Shown: positions 25,203 to 30,777 of the stretch, in pieces
How positions within the stretch are numbered: position 1 is the first letter of the stretch
Layout of the letters: each line of letters starts with the position of its first letter
NCBI GenBank assembly: GCA_037441525.1
Contig: JBBISA010000050.1
Coordinates: 1 to 30,777, forward strand
DNA from: SKVR01 sp037441525
GTDB taxonomy: Bacteria > Bacteroidota > Bacteroidia > Bacteroidales > UBA7960
Length of the DNA: 30,777 nucleotides
Direction: 5' to 3'
Position numbers and translations under genes: made by a program
Notes under the pieces: model-generated
What the model saw: the letters and a program-made list of their open reading frames with translations, nothing else
Told to the model about the DNA's origin: nothing
Database searches by the model: none

Positions 25203-25235
25203 CCGTGAACCAGATGTCGTCCAGCACATCTACGG
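25203..25235. repeat. Hairpin with a diverged REP-like core
   Basis: CCGT...ACGG and AGATGT...ACATCT nest into one hairpin with a five-base bulge on the left. Its top, GTCGTCCAGCACATCT, starts with the same GTCGTCC as the adjacent REP-like units, so it may be a diverged copy. No gene was found in 25151-25366. Confidence 0.5.
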
Positions 25236-25366
25236 TACAAGGTTATTGCTATTATGGTTACTTTTGCTCTCTTTATTTGATATTTCATCCACTGGTTTTT
25301 TTAGAGAATTTTGCCAGATGTTTTTTTCAAGATTAATTCTTGCAATGGCTTAAATCCAATCTCAAT

Positions 25367-26212
25367 ATGGAAATACAACCCGGAAAATACAACACCATGC
25401 GCGTGGTGAAACAGCTCGACTTTGGGATTTATCTCGACGGGGGCGAAATGGGCGAAATCCTCATGCCCACCAAGTGGGTACCCCAGGGCACACTACCCGA
25501 AGATATGCTGGAAGTTTTTATTTACTTCGACTCGTCAGACCGGCCCATTGCCACCACCATAAAACCCAGAGCCCAGGTGGGTGAGTTTGCCTGGCTTAAG
25601 GTAAAGGTGGTAGATCGCATTGGCGCTTTTCTTGACTGGGGGCTCGATAAAGACCTGCTTGTACCGTTTAAGGAGCAGAATGCAAAAATGGAAGAGGGAA
25701 GATCGTATTTGGTTTATCTCTATGTTGATCCGAGAAGCAAGCGAATTGCCGCCTCAGCGCGTCTGGAGAAATTTCTCGATGTGGAACCTGCAACCTATTC
25801 ACAGGGCCAGGAAGTGGAACTGCTTATCTGGACTCGTACTGAAATGGGGTACAAAGCCATCATTAACCAGAAACACCAGGGTTTGCTCTACTCAAACCAG
25901 TTGTTTCAAAATATAAAACCGGGGCAAACTGTGAAGGGATATGTTTTGCAGGTGCGCCCAGATGGCAAAATTGACCTTGGTTTACAACCTACCGGTTACG
26001 AAAACAAAATGGACGATATGGTGCAGAGGATTCTTGACGCCCTGCATGAGCAGGACGGATTTTTACCCATTACCGATAAAACCGACGCCGAAGAAGTATA
26101 CAAGGCCCTGAAAATGAGCAAGAAAAACTTCAAGAAAGCAGTAGGAGCATTGTACAAACAAAGACGCATACTATTGAACAATGCCGGAATCAGCCTCATT
26201 GAAAAAGAATAA
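25367..26212 (+). CDS. cvfB: S1-domain RNA-binding protein, CvfB/YitL family
   Basis: A 281-residue protein with three tandem S1-like beta-barrels (about 1-65, 68-135 and 145-215; for example GEFAWLKVKVVDRIGAFLDW and GQTVKGYVLQVRPDGKIDLG) and a C-terminal winged-helix-like domain (about 225-280, LKMSKKNFKKAVGALYKQRR). This is the layout of CvfB, an RNA-binding regulator characterised in Staphylococcus and pneumococcus; its Bacteroidota targets are unknown. The frame opens at ATG 25340, but ATG 25367 gives MEIQPGKYNTMRVVKQLDFG, the normal family start. It stands alone between the REP repeats and a small membrane-protein gene. Confidence 0.88.
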   Translation: MEIQPGKYNTMRVVKQLDFGIYLDGGEMGEILMPTKWVPQGTLPEDMLEVFIYFDSSDRPIATTIKPRAQVGEFAWLKVKVVDRIGAFLDWGLDKDLLVPFKEQNAKMEEGRSYLVYLYVDPRSKRIAASARLEKFLDVEPATYSQGQEVELLIWTRTEMGYKAIINQKHQGLLYSNQLFQNIKPGQTVKGYVLQVRPDGKIDLGLQPTGYENKMDDMVQRILDALHEQDGFLPITDKTDAEEVYKALKMSKKNFKKAVGALYKQRRILLNNAGISLIEKE

Positions 26213-26269
26213 CATGATCAGTTCAATCAAAATCCATCTGCGTATGTTAATCCTGAAAATAAAAACGTT

Positions 26270-26533
26270 ATGATTAAAATAGCACTCAGAAAAATGGCCA
26301 AAATTATCATCAGTAATTCTCTCTGGCTATTATTTTTGCTTCCATCAATGGTTTACGCTCAAACTCCATCGAACCTGCCACGCCATCAGCCCGAACCGGT
26401 CAATTTCTTCGAAAGCACTGAAAATATTGTCTTTTACATTGTTATCCCGGCAGTAATTATGGTTTTATATATTTTGTGGAAGCGCGATGTTGCCAGAAGG
26501 AACCGGGAAAAGAACAACCAGGGAAATGATTGA
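26270..26533 (+). CDS. Small membrane protein with signal peptide and one transmembrane helix
   Basis: An 87-residue protein: a hydrophobic signal segment (SNSLWLLFLLPSMVYAQ), a short polar stretch ending NFFESTENI, then one transmembrane helix (VFYIVIPAVIMVLYILWK) and a basic, hydrophilic tail. Short proteins with this ESTENIVFYIxIP-like pattern recur in Bacteroidota genomes to my recollection, sometimes mislabelled as adenylosuccinate synthetase, with no known function. ATG 26294 (MAKIII) is an alternative start giving a more compact signal peptide. It follows the CvfB gene by 57 nt and may be co-transcribed. Confidence 0.7.
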   Translation: MIKIALRKMAKIIISNSLWLLFLLPSMVYAQTPSNLPRHQPEPVNFFESTENIVFYIVIPAVIMVLYILWKRDVARRNREKNNQGND

Positions 26534-26675
26534 TGTTGTCTCCAAAACCTGAAAATGACCCGACGCTGTGCCTTTTGGCAGCGTATGATTCTTTCAGATA
26601 AAGATGTCGTTTCCAAATGCTCAATGCCCGGAATAGAGTTCTGATGCAGCCACTATAAAACCCCCTGGGTTTTGG

Positions 26676-27539
26676 CTACATTCCTTTCAGGAACTCAGCA
26701 CTCTCCTTAAAAGTGGACGGGTCCATTTCTACATAGAAGTTTTTCACACCCCCGGTTTTGGCTGCTTCAAAAAAGTCATGCCAGTCTATATCACCCTGGC
26801 CGACAGGTACTTGTTTATTTAGTTCTTTTGACCAGTCGGCAAGATGGGCAGAGATAAACCTTCCGGGATGTTTGCGGAAATAATCGGCTGCATGATACTC
26901 GATATTCACCACCGCCACCTGAAACTGCATTTTCACCAGGCCGGGGTCGAGCTGGTCGAGCAAAGCATTATAGATCAGCACGTCGCCCCGCTTTTCAAAT
27001 TCCATATGGTGGTTGTGGAAACCACACTGAATACCGGCAGCTTTGGTTTTCAGCCCTATTTCGTTGAGTTCATCGCAAGCCCGGCGGTAATCATCAACCG
27101 AGGCATCGCGCGGCAGCCAGAAACTGGAAGCAATGATCTGGGTAATGCCCATCTGGTGCGACCATTCGATGCGGTTGTTCAGATGATCGTGCAGTTCGCC
27201 CATATTGTAGTGAGAGCTTTCGCAAATAAGTCCTGCGTCTTCAATGATCTTTCTAAGTTCCGTTCCGGTCATAGAGTTGAATTTTTCGAATGGGGTACCT
27301 GTATATCCCAGCGGTGAGCACATCTCAACTTCCCGGTAGCCCATTTCGGCCATCATTTTCAATGTGCCGGGCAGGTCGTTGCCCAGCTGGTCGCGAAGGG
27401 TCCAGGTCTGGAAGCCGAACGATAGTTTTTGCGGGCTGGCATTTACACAACCTATTAGTCCCGCCGGCATCGAGCCTGCCAGTGCTGCAGCACCCAAAGC
27501 GGCACCGGTTTTTTTGATAAATTCTCTGCGTGTGGTCAT
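26676..27539 (-). CDS. Tat-exported sugar isomerase/epimerase-like TIM-barrel lipoprotein
   Basis: A 287-residue xylose-isomerase-like TIM barrel. The N-terminus has a twin-arginine signal (TTRREFIKKTGAALGAAAL) and a lipobox ending at Cys31 (LIGC), so it is probably a periplasmic lipoprotein. Barrel motifs include YREVEMC, ESSHYN, CGFHNHHMEF (from 172), ISAHLADWS and NFYVEMDP. The metal-ligand Asp usual in the MQxD strand is Gln207 here (KMQFQVAV). The neighbouring minus-strand gene upstream encodes a Tat-targeted Gfo/Idh/MocA oxidoreductase, a pairing seen in periplasmic keto-sugar (3-ketoglycoside) pathways. The precise reaction is not determined. Confidence 0.85.
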   Translation of the reverse strand: MTTRREFIKKTGAALGAAALAGSMPAGLIGCVNASPQKLSFGFQTWTLRDQLGNDLPGTLKMMAEMGYREVEMCSPLGYTGTPFEKFNSMTGTELRKIIEDAGLICESSHYNMGELHDHLNNRIEWSHQMGITQIIASSFWLPRDASVDDYRRACDELNEIGLKTKAAGIQCGFHNHHMEFEKRGDVLIYNALLDQLDPGLVKMQFQVAVVNIEYHAADYFRKHPGRFISAHLADWSKELNKQVPVGQGDIDWHDFFEAAKTGGVKNFYVEMDPSTFKESAEFLKGM

Positions 27540-27743
27540 GGTTTTGATTTTTGAGTTATTGTATTGTTTTCAGAGATGATCTTTGGCTCATCCGAAGTTA
27601 TAATTGGGCTAAAACCCGGTTTCCATATTCACCTTGTCCGTTCCGTAAACAGAACGGCATTAGATAAAGCATTAGAATTAAAAACGTTTCCAGATCCTGC
27701 AGACAATGGAAAATCCTTCACTTTTTACTGTTCACTTCTCACT

Positions 27744-29306
27744 TTACACTCTATCAATCTCCCATCCGGTGCGATAACTCCTTGTAAGGTATTCATTGGC
27801 TTTGGCATCATTGGTCACTTTCATTTCTGCGGCATTGTACCTGAGTGTTTTGCCGGCACGCAGGGCCACACCATACAGGTTCACTGCTTCGGTAATGGGC
27901 CATGCTTCGCGGAAACTGCCTTCTACCTGTGTTTTGTTTTTCACCCCATCAATAAACTTTCTGATGCCGGGCTGGCGAACAGCACCTGATGCCGGGGGAA
28001 CAATTACAGTATCCCTAACTTCGCCTGAAAGTAAATAGGGTTCGCGCACAAGAAACTGCGACGACATGATGATGCCTTTGTCGCCCACAAACATCATCCC
28101 CTCCGATGGGAAATCGATATTGCGGTCGTAAAACTCCCTGGGAGTAGGGGGCTTCATGCCTCCATCGTACCAGATCAGATCAACGGGTGGGCGGTTTCCT
28201 TTGGTAGGGTACTTAAATCTAACCGTACAGGCAAACGGGTAGGTAAAATCATTGTTGATTTTATAGGCCGAAGTATTGTTCTGAAGGTCGCATACGTGGC
28301 TCAGGTTGGGCTCGATAATGGTGGGTCCTTCCAGTTGCAGCGCATTGAAAACACACCACAGACTGTAGTGTCCCATATCGGCCATGGAACCACCGCCGAA
28401 GTCGTACCACCCTCGATAGGTCATGTTGGTATAATGGGGATGATAACGACGGTCGGCTTCCGGTCCCAGCCAAAGGTCCCAGTTGAAGCCTTGGGGCAGA
28501 GGGGGCCGGTCGGTGGGCAATTTGGCATATTGCGGCCACACCGGGCGGTACGACCAGTTATGCACTTCCCTCAATGTACCTATACTCCCCCCATTGATCC
28601 ATGCCATGATTTGATCCATATTGCCATTGCTGTCCCAGGCAATCAGGTGGGTAGGCACATTTGACCTATTGGCAAAGTCGCACACCATTTTCCCTTCCAC
28701 CAGCCTGTTGGCAATGGGTTTGTGCATGGTAACGGCAATATTACGGCGCATAGCCGCCATGGCAATTACTCCGTGGGCATGGTCGGTAGCCATCACCTTC
28801 ACGGCATCTAATCCCGTTTCCCTCACCAACAATTCACGAAAATCGGCATATGCGCGACACCCTGAAAGTCTTTCACCGGGCCGTTGATGGGCATAATAAC
28901 CATCCACCAACTCTTTGCCATTGTCGAGTCCACCAGGAATGGTATTGTTACCTCCCGTATTCCAGTTGGGCTTGCCAATGGTGTTCCTTATCATGTCGCG
29001 AAGTGCGGTAGGTCCCCAGTCATAAAAGTTGATGGCTATTTTCTGAGGGTCGCAAACGGCGGTTACCTGCACATCGGGCAGTGCAAGCAGAGCAGGCAGT
29101 TCCCTTAGCCCCTGGGTACCGCAGCCAATATAGGCCACGTTGATCTTGTCGCTGGGGGCAATAAAACCTGTTCCGCCCAATACATGCCGGGGTACAATGG
29201 TGGCCCCGAAAGTGGCCGTGGCTATGGTGCCGATAAATTTTCTGCGGCCCATTTTACCTGATCCATCTCCTGGGGCAGATTGTAAAGTGTTTCTGGTATT
29301 TTCCAT
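27744..29306 (-). CDS. Tat-targeted Gfo/Idh/MocA-family oxidoreductase
   Basis: A 520-residue NAD(P)-dependent sugar dehydrogenase-like protein. A twin-arginine motif (GRRKFIG, 20-26) heads a hydrophobic stretch, so periplasmic export with bound cofactor is expected. The Rossmann fold has VAYIGCGTQGLRE (GxGxxG, 61-66), then VCDPQ at 84-88 and ATDHAHG at 173-179. The EKP motif of the family reads HKP here (His195-Lys196-Pro197), keeping the Lys but not the Glu. C-terminal segments WSYRPVWPQ and GGGSMADMGHYSLW resemble the long Bacteroidota subfamily. It lies 204 nt upstream of the isomerase-like gene on the same strand. An internal ATG at 29252 would place the Tat motif nearer the start. Confidence 0.87.
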   Translation of the reverse strand: MENTRNTLQSAPGDGSGKMGRRKFIGTIATATFGATIVPRHVLGGTGFIAPSDKINVAYIGCGTQGLRELPALLALPDVQVTAVCDPQKIAINFYDWGPTALRDMIRNTIGKPNWNTGGNNTIPGGLDNGKELVDGYYAHQRPGERLSGCRAYADFRELLVRETGLDAVKVMATDHAHGVIAMAAMRRNIAVTMHKPIANRLVEGKMVCDFANRSNVPTHLIAWDSNGNMDQIMAWINGGSIGTLREVHNWSYRPVWPQYAKLPTDRPPLPQGFNWDLWLGPEADRRYHPHYTNMTYRGWYDFGGGSMADMGHYSLWCVFNALQLEGPTIIEPNLSHVCDLQNNTSAYKINNDFTYPFACTVRFKYPTKGNRPPVDLIWYDGGMKPPTPREFYDRNIDFPSEGMMFVGDKGIIMSSQFLVREPYLLSGEVRDTVIVPPASGAVRQPGIRKFIDGVKNKTQVEGSFREAWPITEAVNLYGVALRAGKTLRYNAAEMKVTNDAKANEYLTRSYRTGWEIDRV

Positions 29307-29445
29307 GATTTTTGGATTTGGTTTGGATAGGTTAAATTTAAGTTTATTGTTTTAAATTGGAATACTTAAATTTGATTAGAATAGCGATGCTTTGCTCTGA
29401 CTGGGCATTAGGCATCAGAAAACTTCTGGATGTGTAAAACTGAAT

Positions 29446-29483
29446 AAAAATGCCAGATTCGATTGCTAAAATCAAATCCGGCA
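29446..29483 (-). terminator. Rho-independent terminator of the small-protein genes
   Basis: On the minus strand, TGCCGGATTTGAT pairs with ATCGAATCTGGCA over 13 bp, including two G-U wobbles, and is followed by TTTTTATTC. The same sites are A-C mismatches on the plus strand, so the hairpin fits minus-strand RNA. It begins 22 nt past the zinc-ribbon gene stop. Confidence 0.72.
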
Positions 29484-29504
29484 ATCCAATTATCTTAATT
29501 TCAT

Positions 29505-29780
29505 TTAATCAAACAACTCATTCAGCCAATGTTTTTTCTTATAATATTTTTGGTGGCCGTAAGGTGGTTGTTGACCATATTGTGGCTGATTACCAAATTG
29601 GGGCGGATTACCAAAACCCTTCTGGCTCGAAGAAGCCTGTGCTTCATTGGCTGAACGCTCAATGATTTTATCGAGTTCGCCCCGGTCGAGCCAGATACCA
29701 CGACATTGCGGACAATAATCAATTTCAATTCCCTGCCTTTCAGACATTACAAGGGAAATATTGCATGTTGGACATTTCAT
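29505..29780 (-). CDS. TFIIB-type zinc-ribbon protein
   Basis: A 91-residue protein. The N-terminal half is a zf-TFIIB-like ribbon: Cys3 and Cys6 (KCPTCN), then Cys23 and Cys26 in YCPQCRGIWLDRGELDKII, the standard signature of this family. The C-terminal half is a low-complexity Gly/Asn/Pro/Gln/Tyr tract (NPPQFGNQPQYGQQPPYGHQ) ending in a short basic/aromatic tail. The ribbon binds zinc; a nucleic-acid or protein-binding role is plausible but unproven. It follows the small membrane-protein gene by 44 nt and precedes a terminator, so the two probably share a transcript. Confidence 0.88.
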   Translation of the reverse strand: MKCPTCNISLVMSERQGIEIDYCPQCRGIWLDRGELDKIIERSANEAQASSSQKGFGNPPQFGNQPQYGQQPPYGHQKYYKKKHWLNELFD

Positions 29781-29824
29781 TTGTATTCATTTAAATATTT
29801 AACAAAGTATCATTGGGTCTTGTT

Positions 29825-30157
29825 TTATTCTGCTCCATGCCATAACTTGTTCGTATGATCCATTATCAGTTCTAATACTCCTGATATTCCATGTTGATAA
29901 ATATAATTGATAATGTTTATTATCAGGGGAAGTAACAAAAGTATTATACCAATAATGATAACCAGAAAAATAGCAAGAGTGGCAAGGATGAGTATCTTGA
30001 GCTTTTTGTTTCTTCTGATACTTTCCAGAAGTTGGAAAGGGTTAAATTTTTCCTGTTTTCCATACAAGGAGTAATTGTTTTCATTATTAAACTGGTATGG
30101 TGTATAATATTGAGGACGTTGCCTGTGTTGAGTTGCAAAAATTTCTTTGAAGTCCAT
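29825..30157 (-). CDS. Small single-pass membrane protein of unknown function
   Basis: A 110-residue protein with no recognised family. The first ~45 residues are polar and aromatic (RPQYYTPYQFNNENNYSLYG). A basic patch (RRNKKLK) leads into a long hydrophobic stretch (about 54-88) that could span the membrane once or twice, and a polar C-terminus ends DHTNKLWHGAE. The Tyr/Asn/Gln-rich front resembles in composition the tail of the zinc-ribbon protein encoded 44 nt downstream, which suggests a pair acting at the membrane. That link is inferred. Confidence 0.6.
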   Translation of the reverse strand: MDFKEIFATQHRQRPQYYTPYQFNNENNYSLYGKQEKFNPFQLLESIRRNKKLKILILATLAIFLVIIIGIILLLLPLIINIINYIYQHGISGVLELIMDHTNKLWHGAE

Positions 30158-30252
30158 GTTATTTTATTTTGAATGTGATATTATGATAGTAAAATGCATT
30201 TGGGGCAACAACTATTTTGTTAATGCATTAAAATGAGAAAAGTGTAATTCTG

Positions 30253-30549
30253 CTAACCGATTTTTGGCGGTTGCCAGTGGGGTGAAAAAGGTGGAAATAA
30301 CCGGACACAAGGAGGAGAGAAGATTTCTTCCTTTTCTTCTACAGATGATGTAATCTCCAGATTTTTATCTATCTGGTCATCTTCAAGTATTTCTGAGTTG
30401 GAATCGTAACAGATGGAAATAGAATTATTTGCAGCAATAAAATCGTGTGCCAGGGAAACATCACTAAACTGAAAGAAAAGACAACAGCTTAAAAAAAGGC
30501 TCATCATAATTATGAACCCTGTAGTTGCATTTTCTTTACTGATTCTCAT
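30253..30549 (-). CDS. Small predicted secreted or membrane-anchored protein
   Basis: A 98-residue protein starting MRISKENATTGFIIMMSLFL, with a hydrophobic N-terminal segment resembling a signal peptide or anchor (through SCCLFFQFSDVSLA). An acidic middle (EILEDDQIDKNLEI) and a Pro/Trp-rich end (CVRLFPPFSPHWQPPKIG) follow. I do not recognise a named domain. An ATG at 30585 would add 12 residues with a second hydrophobic run; the start at 30549 was preferred for its basic n-region. It lies 95 nt upstream of the other small minus-strand genes. The conserved-looking C-terminal motif favours a real gene, but confidence is limited. Confidence 0.45.
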   Translation of the reverse strand: MRISKENATTGFIIMMSLFLSCCLFFQFSDVSLAHDFIAANNSISICYDSNSEILEDDQIDKNLEITSSVEEKEEIFSPPCVRLFPPFSPHWQPPKIG

Positions 30550-30730
30550 GATTATAATCAACGTAAAAATTATATATTCAGGCAATTTGGTTTTTGCACT
30601 TTACTAATAGAAATACTATAATGCCAAATTTATTAATATTGTTTGGTAAACACCATCGGGAGATGAAAGTTTTGAAACAATCTTAATATTGCTTTACATG
30701 AAAAGGACGGGTTCGTTGCACTTTGGTTAT

Positions 30731-30777
30731 TCCGGTGATACTGACCCCCTAATCCGGTCATATTGACCCCCCTGATG
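30731..30777. mobile_element. IS21-like terminal repeats, partial element at window edge
   Basis: TCCGGTGATACTGACCCCC (30731-30749) and TCCGGTCATATTGACCCCC (30753-30771) match at 17 of 19 positions with a 22-bp period. Repeated GGTCA/TGACCCCC blocks of this sort occur at the ends of Bacteroidota IS21-family elements, whose istA/istB genes would lie beyond the right edge. No transposase is visible here, so the assignment rests on the repeats alone. Nothing else was found in 30586-30730. Confidence 0.5.

Noticed and set aside
26563..26584. Hairpin ACGC/GCGT plus TGCC/GGCA after the small membrane-protein gene
   Set aside because: It has a 2-nt bulge and no T-run on either strand, so its role is unclear.
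27564..27989. Open frame of 141 codons on the plus strand
   Set aside because: Most of it is antisense to the end of the Gfo/Idh/MocA gene and it has no domain signature.
1..30777. Search for CRISPR arrays, toxin-antitoxin pairs or defence islands
   Set aside because: No regularly spaced direct repeats of CRISPR size, no cas-like genes, and only a decayed nucleotidyltransferase remnant that might once have been toxin-related.

Overview
The window looks like a chromosomal segment of a Bacteroidota bacterium, probably Bacteroidales. The support is promoters of the TTG...TAnnTTTG type (before the tRNA and the first outer-membrane gene), a PorE-like OmpA/PD40/TPR protein, a V-type ATPase operon of the spirochaete/chlamydia/Bacteroidota kind, Tat-targeted sugar enzymes, and Bacteroidota-type integrase and REP-transposase relatives. 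Genus cannot be fixed from the sequence.

Layout. 1-531: the end of an integrated element, with a broken tyrosine recombinase, phased short repeats and a tRNA-Pro(GGG) that is the likely attachment site. 532-4564: a secreted beta-barrel-like protein, two inverted repeats sharing one octamer, then a minus-strand group (PduO-type cobalamin adenosyltransferase, orphan LolD/MacB-type ABC ATPase, SAM methyltransferase). 4565-7811: a nine-TPR exported protein followed by the PorE-like envelope protein, closed by a terminator. 8135-13764: a complete seven-gene Mrp-type Na+/H+ antiporter operon, mrpABCDEFG. 13761-15721: a GNAT protein and a class III aminotransferase on the minus strand. 16195-23803: a V-ATPase operon in the order E, DUF2764, A, B, D, I, K, ending in a terminator. 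23956-25235: accessory DNA, with a decayed nucleotidyltransferase gene and a REP-associated tyrosine transposase flanked by its REP-like repeats. 25367-26533: a CvfB-like S1 protein and a small membrane protein. 26676-29306: two Tat-targeted sugar enzymes (an isomerase/epimerase-fold protein and a Gfo/Idh/MocA oxidoreductase). 29446-30549: three small minus-strand genes. 30731-30777: IS21-like terminal repeats running off the right edge.

How they fit. The largest theme is ion bioenergetics. A full Mrp antiporter lies next to a V-ATPase whose rotor subunit keeps side chains known to bind Na+ in Enterococcus hirae NtpK, which suggests a sodium circuit. The V-ATPase operon has no C, F or G subunit genes; a DUF2764 protein occupies the slot next to subunit A and is the best candidate for an uncharacterised stalk component. 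The most structured accessory feature is the REP/transposase unit at 24460-25198. Its transposase has Tyr where the first His of the HUH motif is expected, and it lies beside a pseudogene with three in-frame stops. No CRISPR array or recognisable new defence system was seen.
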